Notes under the pieces: model-generated
Told to the model about the DNA's origin: nothing
The model's database searches: none
Seen by the model: only the letters and a program-made list of their open reading frames with translations
NCBI GenBank assembly: GCA_900049755.1
Contig: LT160592.1
Coordinates: forward strand, 768,283 to 832,282
Direction of reading: 5' to 3'
From: Corynebacterium provencense
GTDB lineage: Bacteria > Actinomycetota > Actinomycetes > Mycobacteriales > Mycobacteriaceae
DNA length: 64,000 bases
Shown here: positions 27,132 through 36,448 of the stretch, one piece after another
Layout: each line of letters begins with the position of its first letter
Position numbering within the stretch: position 1 is the first letter of the stretch
Position numbers and translations under genes: made by a program

Positions 27132-28337
27132 CTACGCCCCCGCGTGATCGCGGACGCCGGCATAGCGCTGTGCGAGCCAGGCTTCGATACCTCCGGGGTA
27201 ACTGACCGCGGTGATACCGCCACCGGCGAGGAGTTCGACGGCACGTGCCGAGCGCACACCGGATGCGCAGTAGACGACGAGAGGACGCCCGGACTCGCGT
27301 GCCTCACGGGCAAGTGCGGTGACCTCGTCGCCCGCAGCGGCCGTTCCCGTCCGCAGCACGGACAGGGGGACGTTCACCGCACCGGGGATGTGGACTGCCG
27401 TGTACTCGTCAGGTTCCCGGACATCCATGAGCACTGCACCGTCCAGGTCGGGCAGGCCTGCCACACCGGACTGACCGGGCCGGCCGGGCCGGTCCCTGCC
27501 GTCGGGTTCCGCACCCTCCGACGGCTCCGCCGCGAACTCCCCGGGGACAGGCGTCGGCGCGTCCTTCACGCGTTGTGCCACCGCAGGGTCCGCGGACACG
27601 GGAATGTACTCCCACCTGCCCGACAGCCCGTCGAAGTAGCCGATCTGCCCCGACAGTGGCGTCCCCACCCCCGTCAGGACCTTCACCGCCTCCAGTGCCA
27701 TGGCTGTGCCGACGACCCCGACGACCGGGCCGAGGACACCTGCAGTCGAGCAGGAAGGTACGGTGCCGGCCGGCGGCGGGGACGGGAAGACGTCCTCGTA
27801 CACCGGGCCGGCGGTGCCGTCCGCCCCGGGGACGCCGAACACGGAGAGCTGGGCGTCGAAACCGAGGATCGATGCCCAGACGTGGGCGGTCCCGTGGACG
27901 GCGCAGGCGTGTGATGCTGCGTACCGTGCCGCGAAATTGTCCGTGCCGTCGACGACGACATCGGCGTCACGGAGCAGTTCCACGGCATTGCCGACGGTGA
28001 GCCTGTCCTCGACGACGTCGACCTGCACGCCGGGGTTGCGGGCGAGGATCTCCCGGCGCGCCGAACGGGCCTTGCGGTACCCGACCGCGGCGTCGGTGTG
28101 GATGACCTGGCGGTGAAGGTTGCTCAGTTCGACGGTGTCGTCGTCGATGACGGTGAGTGCACCGACACCGGCGGCGGCGAGGTACAGCAGGGCCGGCGAG
28201 CCCAGTCCTCCCGCACCGATCACCGCGACCCGTGAGGCGGCGAGTTTCTCCTGGGCTTCCATACCGAACCCTGCGAGAGAGATCTGGCGTCGGAACCTGG
28301 GGACGTCCACCGGGGTTCCCGGGGTGCGGTCCTGCAT
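27132..28337 (-). CDS. moeB: Molybdopterin-synthase adenylyltransferase MoeB fused to rhodanese (MoeZ-type)
   Basis: 401 aa. The ThiF/E1-like domain (GAGGLGSPALLYLAAAGVG, SNLHRQVIHT, catalytic DGTDNFAARY, SCSTAGVLGPVVGVVG) adenylates the C-terminal Gly-Gly of MoaD or a related sulfur carrier; the rhodanese domain (VLMDVREPDEYTAVHIPGA; active Cys in VYCASGVRSA) supplies sulfur. A Gly/Asp/Pro-rich linker joins them. ATG at 28337 overlaps the moaE stop (TGATG). The matching MoaD (30132) ends in Gly-Gly as required. Confidence 0.92.
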   Translation of the reverse strand: MQDRTPGTPVDVPRFRRQISLAGFGMEAQEKLAASRVAVIGAGGLGSPALLYLAAAGVGALTVIDDDTVELSNLHRQVIHTDAAVGYRKARSARREILARNPGVQVDVVEDRLTVGNAVELLRDADVVVDGTDNFAARYAASHACAVHGTAHVWASILGFDAQLSVFGVPGADGTAGPVYEDVFPSPPPAGTVPSCSTAGVLGPVVGVVGTAMALEAVKVLTGVGTPLSGQIGYFDGLSGRWEYIPVSADPAVAQRVKDAPTPVPGEFAAEPSEGAEPDGRDRPGRPGQSGVAGLPDLDGAVLMDVREPDEYTAVHIPGAVNVPLSVLRTGTAAAGDEVTALAREARESGRPLVVYCASGVRSARAVELLAGGGITAVSYPGGIEAWLAQRYAGVRDHAGA

Positions 28338-28816
28338 CACAGTCCCACCCATCCGGTGGAGCCGTCGGTGTGTTCCTGTTCCTTCCAGATCGGCACCTGC
28401 GATTTCACCCTGGAGGTGAAGGACGCCAGAGCTTCGAAGGCGGGGCCGCGGTGGGCTGCCGCGACGACGACCAGGAAGGCCAGGTCCCCGATGTCCAGTG
28501 TCCCGGTACGGTGCTCCGCCCACAGCCGGATCTCGGGGAACTCGTCGACGGTCTCGGCCGCGATGCGTGCGAGCACCTCGGGCGCGGTCGGGTGGTGGGT
28601 GTAGTTGAGCCGTGTGACCCCAGAGCCGTTGTCGTGGTCGCGGACTGTTCCCTCGAAGGTGACGACGGCACCCATGGCCGGGGTGCCCGTCACTTCCCTG
28701 GCTGAGGCGATACGGTCCTCCAGCGGTGAACCGCAGACGGCGGTGTGGACGACGACACCGGTCTGTTCTGCGACGTAGGCGGGGTCAGGGCCGGTTGTAC
28801 TGCTGCGGTCACTCAT
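28337..28816 (-). CDS. moaE: Molybdopterin synthase large subunit MoaE
   Basis: 159 aa. With MoaD it converts cyclic pyranopterin monophosphate to molybdopterin. Motifs: GAVVTFEGTVRDHDNG, LNYTHHP, catalytic-Lys region VKSQVPIWKEQEH. ATG at 28816 has GGAGAAGG upstream and overlaps the end of the mog gene by 8 bp. Confidence 0.95.
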   Translation of the reverse strand: MSDRSSTTGPDPAYVAEQTGVVVHTAVCGSPLEDRIASAREVTGTPAMGAVVTFEGTVRDHDNGSGVTRLNYTHHPTAPEVLARIAAETVDEFPEIRLWAEHRTGTLDIGDLAFLVVVAAAHRGPAFEALASFTSRVKSQVPIWKEQEHTDGSTGWVGL

Positions 28817-29288
28817 GGTCGCCTTCTCCTTCCAGCTGGTCGATGAGGTGGCTGAGCACCGGGTCGAGCACGGCGACGCCGTCCGCCACACCGCCGGTGG
28901 AACCCGGCAGGGTCATGACGAAGGACCGGCCGACTACTCCGGCGACCCCGCCGGACAGCAGGGCGGTGGGGACGCCGGCGTCCTGCCCCCGACGCCAGAC
29001 TGCGGCCGGGAGTCCGGGAAGCTCGTGGGTGAGGTGGGGCTTCACTGCGGCGACCGTGCGGTCGCCGGGGCTGATGCCCGTACCGCCGGTGGTGAGGATG
29101 ACCGTGGGTGGGTCACCGGCGAAGAGGTCGCCGAGGAAGCCGGGGATGTCCCGGTCGGCGACGACGACCGGGTCCGGGGTCGTCAGGCCCCGGCCCCGCA
29201 GCCACTCGACCAGCACCGGACCGGTGCGGTCGGTGTATTCTCCGGCGGCTGCACGGGTGGAGGCGACGATGACGAGGGCGGTGGTCAT
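28809..29288 (-). CDS. mog: MogA/MoaB-type molybdopterin adenylyltransferase
   Basis: 159 aa. Activates molybdopterin by adenylation before Mo insertion. Shows [20 protein letters not shown], the TTGGTG signature, and the [14 protein letters not shown] loop. Length fits the short MoaB/Mog form. ATGA overlap with moaC at its start and an 8-bp overlap with moaE at its end make the four-gene operon tight. Confidence 0.92.
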   Translation of the reverse strand: MTTALVIVASTRAAAGEYTDRTGPVLVEWLRGRGLTTPDPVVVADRDIPGFLGDLFAGDPPTVILTTGGTGISPGDRTVAAVKPHLTHELPGLPAAVWRRGQDAGVPTALLSGGVAGVVGRSFVMTLPGSTGGVADGVAVLDPVLSHLIDQLEGEGDHE

Positions 29289-29977
29289 GCGCCCTCCCCG
29301 TGGGGGCCGCTGACCGGACCGCTGACCGGACCGCCGGTCGGCCCGTCAGCCGGAGCATCACGGACATCCCAGGACCCGGACTTTCCCCCGGACTTCGCCA
29401 GCACCCGGACATCGTCGATGACGCCGTGCCTGTCCACGGCCTTGATCATGTCGTAGACGGTGAGTGCGGCTGTGGTCACCGCGGTGAGCGCCTCCATCTC
29501 CACTCCGGTGACCCCGCGGGTCTTCACTGACGCCCGGATGCGGACCGCGTCGGCACCGTGGGTGGCGGCGTCCTCCCTCCGGAAGTCGACGGTGATCTTC
29601 CCCAGTGGCAGTGGGTGACACAGGGGGATGATCTCCGGGGTCTTCTTCGCACCCATGATCCCGGCGACGCGGGCGACGGGAAGGGCGTCACCTTTGGGCA
29701 GTCCTTCACTGCCGTCGGCGAAGACCATGTCGAGGACGTCCGGTCGGGTACGGACCCTGCCGGTGGCCACGGCGGTCCGGCTGGTCTCGTTCTTGCCGGT
29801 GACATCCACCATGTGGGCGGAACCGTCCTCACGGACGTGGGTGAGACCACCGGTCCCCCGGTCGTCAGGGGTCGCGGAGACGGTCCGGGGGACGGCCGTG
29901 CCGCCGGGCACTCCGGGCCTGCCGGGCTCTCCGGAAGTGACGTCACTGAGGGAAAGGTCTGCCGTCGGGTCTGCCAT
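29285..29977 (-). CDS. moaC: Cyclic pyranopterin monophosphate synthase MoaC
   Basis: 230 aa, longer than the usual 160 because of an N-terminal stretch of about 50 residues and a Gly-Pro repeat tail at the C terminus. The core is canonical: [31 protein letters not shown], and [25 protein letters not shown] with the catalytic Lys and Asp. ATG at 29977 has a -10 TAGTCT 8 bases before it. It heads moaC-mog-moaE-moeB and diverges from moaD. Confidence 0.94.
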   Translation of the reverse strand: MADPTADLSLSDVTSGEPGRPGVPGGTAVPRTVSATPDDRGTGGLTHVREDGSAHMVDVTGKNETSRTAVATGRVRTRPDVLDMVFADGSEGLPKGDALPVARVAGIMGAKKTPEIIPLCHPLPLGKITVDFRREDAATHGADAVRIRASVKTRGVTGVEMEALTAVTTAALTVYDMIKAVDRHGVIDDVRVLAKSGGKSGSWDVRDAPADGPTGGPVSGPVSGPHGEGA

Positions 29978-29985
29978 GTCAGTCG

Positions 29986-29991
29986 AGACTA
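29986..29991 (-). promoter_or_regulatory. -10 box TAGTCT, leaderless promoter of moaC-mog-moaE-moeB
   Basis: Minus-strand TAGTCT ends 8 bases before the moaC ATG. Confidence 0.55.
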
Positions 29992-30117
29992 CGCGGTCGC
30001 CACCGGCTCCGGAACACGTGGAGGCGGGTCGACCGGTCCACCCGCCACCCATGCCGGTGAGCTGCACAGGGGCATGATCTGCGGGGTACCGGCCCCACGG
30101 AACTCCGGCGTCCCGCC

Positions 30118-30123
30118 TACACT
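30118..30123 (+). promoter_or_regulatory. -10 box TACACT, leaderless promoter of moaD-mobA-moeA
   Basis: TACACT ends 8 bases before the moaD ATG. With 29986 it forms a divergent pair separated by about 125 bp. Confidence 0.5.
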
Positions 30124-30131
30124 GGACGACC

Positions 30132-30410
30132 ATGGTTGAGATCCGTTACTTCGCCGCCGCCCGGGCCGCCCGGGGGGTCGCACGGGAGGTACTCGACGGG
30201 GCCGCTGTGCCGGCCACACTGGCGGAGCTGCTGGACATCCTCGGGGCAACGCACACCGGTGCGACTGCCGGCGGGATGACGCTCGGACAGATCTTCGAAC
30301 GGTGCAGTTTCCTCGTCGACGGGCGGACGGTCACCCGTGACGCCGCGGCGTCCGTCGACCTGGGTAAAGTTGCCAGAGTCGATGTCCTTCCACCTTTCGC
30401 CGGAGGGTAG
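30132..30410 (+). CDS. moaD: Molybdopterin synthase sulfur carrier subunit MoaD
   Basis: 92 aa ubiquitin-fold protein starting [13 protein letters not shown] and ending [10 protein letters not shown]; the terminal Gly-Gly is the thiocarboxylate site. Partner of MoaE and target of MoeB. First gene of moaD-mobA-moeA. Confidence 0.94.
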   Translation: MVEIRYFAAARAARGVAREVLDGAAVPATLAELLDILGATHTGATAGGMTLGQIFERCSFLVDGRTVTRDAAASVDLGKVARVDVLPPFAGG

Positions 30411-30416
30411 GTCCCC

Positions 30417-31136
30417 GTGTTCGCAGTGATCGTCGCCGGCGGCACCGGTGAACGCCTCCGGGCCTCCGCCCCCGCCCCGGTCCCCGTCAAGCCCCTTCTC
30501 GAGGACGCCACGGGCCGCAGGTTGATCGACCGCGTCCTCGACGCCTGCACAAGCTGCCGTGGACGCATCGTCGTCTCCGGGCCCGTACCGCTGCCGGCGG
30601 ACGTGACCCTGTTGCGTGAGGATCCGCCGTTGGCGGGGCCGGCGGCGGGAATCGCGGCGGGGGGCGCGTGCTCGGGCTCGCGAGTCAGCGGCGGAGCCCA
30701 TCTCCCCCCCCCCCAGCAACAACTTTCAGCGTACTTTTTGCGAGCCTCTCTGGGCCGGTATGCCCGGTCGGCACGATTGTCGGCTGTCACCGGGCGCGCG
30801 GCCGACGACGCCGGGCTGCGGGTCCCCCTCATTGTCCTGCCCGCCGACCTGGCCCGCCCGGAGGCGGTGGTGGCGGGCCTCACCGGGCCCGGGGTGGTGT
30901 CGGCGGACGGGCACCTCCAGCCGCTGATCTTCCGGGCACCGGCCGGGCAGTTGAGGGCAGCGTGCTCCGGGAACCTCGTCGATGCCCCTGTCATGCGGAT
31001 CATCAGGGCACTCGACCTCCCGGTCATCCGGATGTCTGCCGCGACCGTCGCAGATGTCGACACCTGGGAAGACGCCCTGGAGCACGGATTCACGCACCGC
31101 CGCACGCGCGGGCACACGCCCGGAAAGGAAGGGTAG
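30417..31136 (+). CDS. mobA: Molybdenum cofactor guanylyltransferase MobA-like, with an anomalous insert
   Basis: Attaches GMP to Mo-molybdopterin to form the guanine dinucleotide cofactor used by both Mo enzymes of this island. N-terminal nucleotide-binding loop VIVAGGTGERLRA, then REDPPLAGPAAGIAAG, the metal-binding (A)DL motif in IVLPADLARPEAV and the C-terminal ADVDTWEDALE. Between GIAAG and IVLP there are about 40 residues not expected in the family; they coincide with a C11 run (30704-30714) and an AT-richer stretch, though the frame stays open. GTG start at 30417 with GGAGG upstream. Function is likely, integrity uncertain. Confidence 0.75.
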   Translation: MFAVIVAGGTGERLRASAPAPVPVKPLLEDATGRRLIDRVLDACTSCRGRIVVSGPVPLPADVTLLREDPPLAGPAAGIAAGGACSGSRVSGGAHLPPPQQQLSAYFLRASLGRYARSARLSAVTGRAADDAGLRVPLIVLPADLARPEAVVAGLTGPGVVSADGHLQPLIFRAPAGQLRAACSGNLVDAPVMRIIRALDLPVIRMSAATVADVDTWEDALEHGFTHRRTRGHTPGKEG

Positions 31137-31139
31137 GTC

Positions 31140-32480
31140 GTGACGGAGTCACCGGACAGAATTCTGACCTGGTTCGACGCGCGGGACGCGGTGGTGTCCG
31201 CGGTCCTGTCACACGGCCGGCGCGGTACCGCCACGGTCGGGGTGGATGAGGCTGTCGGCAGGACCGTCGCGTCCCCCGTGCTCTCCCCCACTGACGTCCC
31301 CCACTACACGTCCTCGGCGATGGACGGGTACGCCGTCCGAGGTGCCGGACCGTGGAGGCTGCTCGCCGCACCGGTGGAGGGGCCCGCGGGGCGGAACATC
31401 CACCGCGCCGGCGGAACCCTGGGCCCCGGTGAGGCTCTCCCGGTGCTCACCGGTTCTCTGCTCCCCGACGGGGCGGAGGCGGTGGTCCGTTCCGAGGACG
31501 CCGAGGTCACCTGCGACGGCAGGATCCTCCATGCCGCGCAACCGGAACCGGGCCGGGACATCCGGCCCGCCGGTCAGGAACGTTCCGCGGGGTCACTGCT
31601 CGTGGAACCGGGCACGAGGCTCACCGCCCGACATGTCGCGATGCTGTGCACCGCCGGTGTCGACACAGTGGAGGTCACACGTGGACCGCAGGTGGTCTGT
31701 GCCTTCACCGGTAACGAGGTGGTGCATTCAGGGGTCCCGGGGCCGGGTGAGGTGCGTGACGCCTTCTCCGTGTCATTCCCCGCCCTGCTGCGGTCCTGGG
31801 GGTCGGGAGCGGTGACGACCGAGTCCGTCGCCGACGACCCGGTGGCGGTGGAGTACCTGCTGCGCCGTCCGTCGACCCTGGATGCCGACATTGTCGTGGT
31901 GACCGGGGGGTCCGGGCATTCCGGCCAGGATTTCGCACGACGTTTCATCACCCGGTCGGTCAGGGACGCGGGGGCGGACGGGCAGATCCTGTCCACCGAG
32001 GTCCGGTGCCGGCCGGGGCACCCGACGCTGCTCGCTCGACGGGGCTCCCAGCTGATCGTCGGCGCTCCCGGGAATCCTTTCGCCGCCCATGTGGCCCTGC
32101 ACTCCTTCGTCGCACCCGCGGTTGCAGCATTCATCGCCGCTGGTACGGAGGGGTTTGAGGAGGGGACTGCGGACGGGACGGGAACAGCTGGTGCGGGGGT
32201 CCCGGGCGCCGGCACGCCGGAGGGCCGGGACGCCGTCACCCCGTCCACCCTGTTCGCCCCGGCCGCCCTGTCGACCGGGGTCTGTGCCGTGGAGCTGCCC
32301 CCGCTGAACCGGGACCGGATCAGGCTGGTCCCCGCCCGGATCGGAGCCGACGGAGTCTGTTCACCTGTCGCCGGGGCGCACTCGCACATGCTCACCGGGT
32401 ACGCGACCGGGGATGTCCTGCTCGTCGTCCCGGCGTCCGGGCTTGCAGCCGGTGCCGAGGTGCAGTTCCTCCGGCTGTGA
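31140..32480 (+). CDS. moeA: Molybdopterin molybdotransferase MoeA (copy 1)
   Basis: 446 aa. Inserts molybdate into adenylated molybdopterin. Motifs: PHYTSSAMDGYAVR near residues 53-66, LTGSLLPDGAEAVVRSED, VVVTGGSGHSGQDF and IVGAPGNPFAAHVALHSFVAP. The C-terminal domain has a Gly/Thr-rich insert (around residues 345-370). GTG start 3 bp after mobA. A second, less similar MoeA is encoded at 34381-35589. Confidence 0.9.
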   Translation: MTESPDRILTWFDARDAVVSAVLSHGRRGTATVGVDEAVGRTVASPVLSPTDVPHYTSSAMDGYAVRGAGPWRLLAAPVEGPAGRNIHRAGGTLGPGEALPVLTGSLLPDGAEAVVRSEDAEVTCDGRILHAAQPEPGRDIRPAGQERSAGSLLVEPGTRLTARHVAMLCTAGVDTVEVTRGPQVVCAFTGNEVVHSGVPGPGEVRDAFSVSFPALLRSWGSGAVTTESVADDPVAVEYLLRRPSTLDADIVVVTGGSGHSGQDFARRFITRSVRDAGADGQILSTEVRCRPGHPTLLARRGSQLIVGAPGNPFAAHVALHSFVAPAVAAFIAAGTEGFEEGTADGTGTAGAGVPGAGTPEGRDAVTPSTLFAPAALSTGVCAVELPPLNRDRIRLVPARIGADGVCSPVAGAHSHMLTGYATGDVLLVVPASGLAAGAEVQFLRL

Positions 32481-32497
32481 GCACCGGGTGTCCCGGC

Positions 32498-33373
32498 TCA
32501 GTCCCGGTAGAGCCGTGCCCCCTGCGACGAGCCGTGGTTGAGCCACGAGTAGAGTCCGCCGATGATCAGTCCGCCGCCGATGAAGTTGCCCAGCAATGCC
32601 ATCCCCCAGTTGTCCAGCACATTCGACCAGGTCAACGATGGCAGGACGTCGGCGCCTGAGGCGAAGCCGTCCCCGAGGCAGAACAGGGACAGAGTGAACA
32701 GGGAGAAGTTGGCGATGACGTGCTCGAGTCCCAGCACGACGAATGCGCCGATGACGAACTGGATGAAGAGGAACTTCCCGGCGTAGTCCTTCATTGTCAG
32801 GCCACCGAGGATGGCCACGTTCACCAGGCAGTTCGCCAGGATCCCCTCTGAGAGGACGCCCCACGGTCCCTTGTGCAGTTTCCCGTCCGAGAGGGTCGCC
32901 AGCAGATGGTCCGCCCCCAGCCCGCCCATTTTCCCGGACTGTCCGAGGATCACGGCGACCAGTACGGCGCCGACCAGGTTGAGCACGACCGTCCACATGA
33001 TGATGCTGACGGCACGCCCCCAGCTCAGGTGCCCGCGGACCGCGCCGAACACCATGAACATCATCGTCCCGGTCGCCAGTTCCGCCCCCACCTGGAGGAT
33101 CATCGCCAGACCGATGAAGAAACACATCCCGAACACCACGGGGCCGAGTCCCGGTGCCACGTCGTTGACCGCGTCTCCGGCGACGACCGCGAAGGCGGTC
33201 CCGAGTGTGAGGTACGCTCCTGCGAGTACCGCCCGGACGCCGTAGCGCAGGGGGTCGTCAGCGAACAGTCCGGATTTCTTCCGGATCGCGGCGTCTGCCG
33301 CCGTGTTCATCGCACCGTCCGGGGAGGACGGCTTCTCGGTCTGTGCTGTACCGGTTGAAACGTCATGGTTCAC
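32498..33373 (-). CDS. Formate/nitrite transporter family channel
   Basis: 291 aa, six membrane helices. FNT signatures: GAYLTLGTAFAVVAGDA, NLVGAVLVAVILG, ILANCLVNVAILGG and LGLEHVIANFSLFTL. It could move nitrite (NirC-like) for the adjacent nitrate-nitrite pathway or formate (FocA-like) for FdhF; both substrates have enzymes in this island. GTG at 33373 is chosen because TACGGT ends 8 bases before it. Converges on moeA. Confidence 0.85.
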   Translation of the reverse strand: MNHDVSTGTAQTEKPSSPDGAMNTAADAAIRKKSGLFADDPLRYGVRAVLAGAYLTLGTAFAVVAGDAVNDVAPGLGPVVFGMCFFIGLAMILQVGAELATGTMMFMVFGAVRGHLSWGRAVSIIMWTVVLNLVGAVLVAVILGQSGKMGGLGADHLLATLSDGKLHKGPWGVLSEGILANCLVNVAILGGLTMKDYAGKFLFIQFVIGAFVVLGLEHVIANFSLFTLSLFCLGDGFASGADVLPSLTWSNVLDNWGMALLGNFIGGGLIIGGLYSWLNHGSSQGARLYRD

Positions 33374-33381
33374 GCCCAGTG

Positions 33382-33387
33382 ACCGTA
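33382..33387 (-). promoter_or_regulatory. -10 box TACGGT, leaderless start of the FNT channel gene
   Basis: Minus strand, 8 bases before the GTG at 33373. It lies just inside the gap after the LysR gene. Confidence 0.4.
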
Positions 33388-33390
33388 CCC

Positions 33391-34320
33391 TCACCCCACC
33401 GGGGGATGTGAACAGGGGTCGGACGCCACAGCGTCGCCGGTCTCCTCCGCCGCCAGGTCCACGGCGGTGGCGATACCCGGGACCGGCCTGGTGTCCAGCC
33501 TGGCTACGGCTGTGCCGAGACGGACCTCGGGGTCGACCAACGGGACCAGGCACAGTCCGTCCCCCTGCCCGTCACCCTCGGGCACGACGGAGAACCACTG
33601 CCCCGTCGCGGCACATGACAGCAGTGACCCGACGGAGTCCGCGTCGACCACCGGCGTCACCGTCACCCCACTGTCCTGCACGGCCCGGTCGAACTCCTCA
33701 CGGGCGAGCATCCGGGGCGACAGCAGAGCGACCGGCAGACGGGAGAGTTCACTGCCGGTGATGCGGGACGGCACCTGCCCGAACTCACGCTGAAACGCGT
33801 GTCCGGTGCCCACCACGGAGAATCGCACCGTGCCCAGGGCGGTGACGTGCAGGCCCCGCACCCCTCCGGGGGCTGTGTGGATGATTCCTGCATCCAGCTG
33901 GTGGGACCTGAGGTCCTCGATGATCTCCTCACTGCGGACCCCGGACCGGATGTCGAACCGGACACCCGGGTGTCGCCGGCCGAGTCTGGCGAGCACCTCG
34001 GCGGCCCACCCCGAGCCGGCCGGGACGACCCCCACCCGCAGAACTGTGACAAGCTGACCGCGGGCCGCTGCCAGATCCTCCTCCAGATGTCGCTGGTCCG
34101 CGGTGATCCGGCGGGCGTAGCCGAGGACGAGTTCGCCCTCCTGGGTCAGACCCTGGAACGACGAGCGGCTCCGGTTCACCAGCGGAGTACCGACCTCTGC
34201 CTCGAGTTTCCGGACGGCCTCGGACAGTGTCGACGTCGTGACGTAGCAGGACGCCGCCGCCCGGCCGAAATGCCGTTCGCGGGCCAGCGCCTCGAAGTAT
34301 GCGAGCTGGGTCAGGAGCAT
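33391..34320 (-). CDS. LysR-family transcriptional regulator
   Basis: 309 aa. N-terminal winged helix-turn-helix (QLAYFEALARERHFGRAAASCYVTTSTLSEAVRKLEAEVG) and a C-terminal periplasmic-binding-like effector domain from about residue 92. Located directly upstream of, and on the same strand as, the FNT channel, so it may control that gene or the Mo genes around it. TAGCGT ends 7 bases before its ATG, a leaderless arrangement. Confidence 0.88.
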   Translation of the reverse strand: MLLTQLAYFEALARERHFGRAAASCYVTTSTLSEAVRKLEAEVGTPLVNRSRSSFQGLTQEGELVLGYARRITADQRHLEEDLAAARGQLVTVLRVGVVPAGSGWAAEVLARLGRRHPGVRFDIRSGVRSEEIIEDLRSHQLDAGIIHTAPGGVRGLHVTALGTVRFSVVGTGHAFQREFGQVPSRITGSELSRLPVALLSPRMLAREEFDRAVQDSGVTVTPVVDADSVGSLLSCAATGQWFSVVPEGDGQGDGLCLVPLVDPEVRLGTAVARLDTRPVPGIATAVDLAAEETGDAVASDPCSHPPVG

Positions 34321-34327
34321 GGGCTAC

Positions 34328-34333
34328 ACGCTA
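34328..34333 (-). promoter_or_regulatory. -10 box TAGCGT, leaderless start of the LysR gene
   Basis: Minus strand, 7 bases before the ATG at 34320. Confidence 0.6.
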
Positions 34334-34380
34334 CATTCCGGCCGGGCACACCGGCCCACGCACACCGGCTGGCGGCAGGG

Positions 34381-35589
34381 TCACAGTCCGAGAACGGTGA
34401 CCACGTCACCGGGTCGCGGAGGCGGGCCCGCCGGCACGTGCAGGAGACAGTCCGCGGCCACCGACTGTGCCAGCAGGTGGGATCCGGCCCCTCCCACCGG
34501 CCGGACCCGCACCACGCCGTCGACGACCGTGCGGACCGCCCTGTGGTAGCAGTCCCGCTCCGGAAGCCCTGACACCGGGGCGTCCAGGACCGCGGTCGCG
34601 GCCTCCGGGGCCACCCCGCACACCGGGGCGACGAAGAGGCGGAAACTCACGGCGGTGGAGACCGGGTTGCCCGGCAGACACACCACCGGGGTGCCGTCGA
34701 AGGACGCCAGACCCTGCGGGCCTCCCGGCTGCTGGGCGACATGCCCGAACCAGGCGTCCGGCCCGTCGGAGAGCAGCTGCCGCACCACCTCGAACCGCCC
34801 GTGACTGATCCCCCCGCTGGTGACGACCAGGTCAGGCCCGTGACGGCGGACCGCCGCCCGCAGCAGGACGCCGAAGGCCACCGGATCATCGGTGGTGCGC
34901 ACATGTCCGGCGACCGTGATCCGGTGGCGGGCACACAAGGCCTCGAGCATCGGACCGTTGGCGTCCCTGATCATCGCCACGCCGGATCCCGCACCCCCTC
35001 CGTCGCCGACCTCGTCACCACCGGTGCAGATGAGGACCCGGGCGGGCCTGCGCACCGGCAGACGGGTGATCCCCTGCGCCGCGCACACCCCGACGGTGCG
35101 GGCGTTGACGACATGACCGGCCCGCAGCAGCACCGACCCGGCGGCGATGTCCGATCCGCGGGGCCGGATGAACCTGCCCCCCACCGTCGGCGGTACCGTC
35201 ACGGTCCCCACGCCGAACTCTCCGGGGACGCAGTCCTCCACCGGCACCACCGCGGCAGTGCCGGCGGGAAGTTTCGCACCGGTCATCACAGGCACCACGG
35301 CGTCCTCCACCCCGGCGGGGACGACCAGGCCCGGGTCCGCCCCCGCCGCAACGGTCGGCCCCACACCGAAACTCCCCCCGCCCAGATGCGCCGTCCCGAG
35401 GGCGTAGCCGTCCATCTGGGAGTTGTCGAACCGGGGCGAGTCCTCCGTGGCGGGGACGTCCGCGGCGAGCGGCAGTCCGACGGCTGACGCGACAGGCATG
35501 TCCACCACCGGCGTCAACCTCGCGGGGTCGAGCAGTGCGCGGACGGCGTCCACATGTTCACGCGTGGTTCTGGTGCAGCCTTTCTCCAT
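34381..35589 (-). CDS. moeA: Molybdopterin molybdotransferase MoeA (copy 2)
   Basis: 402 aa. FDNSQMDGYALG, VPVMTGAKLPAGTAAVVPVED, LVVTSGGISHGRFEVVRQLL and VVCLPGNPVSTAVSFRLFVAP are standard MoeA motifs and match the family better than copy 1. ATG at 35589 lies 4 bp after the modB stop, so it is co-transcribed with modA-modB and links molybdate import to insertion. Confidence 0.92.
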   Translation of the reverse strand: MEKGCTRTTREHVDAVRALLDPARLTPVVDMPVASAVGLPLAADVPATEDSPRFDNSQMDGYALGTAHLGGGSFGVGPTVAAGADPGLVVPAGVEDAVVPVMTGAKLPAGTAAVVPVEDCVPGEFGVGTVTVPPTVGGRFIRPRGSDIAAGSVLLRAGHVVNARTVGVCAAQGITRLPVRRPARVLICTGGDEVGDGGGAGSGVAMIRDANGPMLEALCARHRITVAGHVRTTDDPVAFGVLLRAAVRRHGPDLVVTSGGISHGRFEVVRQLLSDGPDAWFGHVAQQPGGPQGLASFDGTPVVCLPGNPVSTAVSFRLFVAPVCGVAPEAATAVLDAPVSGLPERDCYHRAVRTVVDGVVRVRPVGGAGSHLLAQSVAADCLLHVPAGPPPRPGDVVTVLGL

Positions 35590-35593
35590 GGTC

Positions 35594-36427
35594 TCAGCGT
35601 CTCCGTCCCAGCAGGGTGGTCGTGGCGATCCCGCCGACAACCAGCACATAGATGCCGAGAAGCAGGATGCAGGCGCCCAGGGCCTGGTCCATGTCGTTGG
35701 AACTCAGACCGAGTTCGATGAGAAGGGGGATCGTCCTGGTCTCCCCTGCGACGTTACCCGCGAAGGTGAGGGTTGCGCCGTACTCGGACAGGGCCCTGGC
35801 GAACCCCAGGACGGTGCCTGCCGCGATCCCCGGGCCCGCCAACGGTACCGTGATCCGGCCGAGGACCTGCCAACGCGAAGCGCCGTCGACACGTGCGGCC
35901 TCCTGCACGACAGCGGGAACAGCCCGCAACGAGGTGACCGTGGTGGAGACGAAGAAGGGAAGGGAGACGAAAACCTGCACGACGATGACCGCGAGCGGGG
36001 TGAAGGCGACCCGGACGCCGGCGACCGTGTCCAGCCATTCTCCGATCAGACCGTGCCGTCCCCACAGAAACACCAGCGACAGCCCCGACACCACCGGTGA
36101 CAGGACCAGTGGCGCGTAGACGACCAGGGTCACCGCGTCGCCGAATCGGGGACGCCGGCGGATCAGCTCGACAAGCCACAGACTCAACGGAAGTCCGAGG
36201 ACGATACACAGGACGGTCGACACCGCCGCAGTCGTCAGCGACAGTCCGAAAGCCTCCACTGCCCCGGCACCGGTGACCAGTTCCACCGCGCGGTCCCACG
36301 GAATGTTCAGCAGGAGTGCGACCAGCGGCCCGAGCAGGAACAGGACCGCGACGAACGCCACGACGACGAGAGCCGCGGGCACCGCTGTCGCAGCCCGGGG
36401 CCCGTCACCGGAACGGTTGTCCTTCAT
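35594..36427 (-). CDS. modB: Molybdate ABC transporter permease
   Basis: 277 aa inner-membrane permease with about six helices. The EAA loop (VVQEAARVDGASRWQVLGRITVPLAGPGIAAG) that docks the ATPase, and the ALSEYGATLTFAGN motif, are typical of ModB/CysU. The ATPase gene modC is not in this operon or elsewhere in the window; the permease must use one encoded elsewhere. Confidence 0.92.
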   Translation of the reverse strand: MKDNRSGDGPRAATAVPAALVVVAFVAVLFLLGPLVALLLNIPWDRAVELVTGAGAVEAFGLSLTTAAVSTVLCIVLGLPLSLWLVELIRRRPRFGDAVTLVVYAPLVLSPVVSGLSLVFLWGRHGLIGEWLDTVAGVRVAFTPLAVIVVQVFVSLPFFVSTTVTSLRAVPAVVQEAARVDGASRWQVLGRITVPLAGPGIAAGTVLGFARALSEYGATLTFAGNVAGETRTIPLLIELGLSSNDMDQALGACILLLGIYVLVVGGIATTTLLGRRR

Positions 36428-36448
36428 CGCCGTGACACGGTCCCGTCG

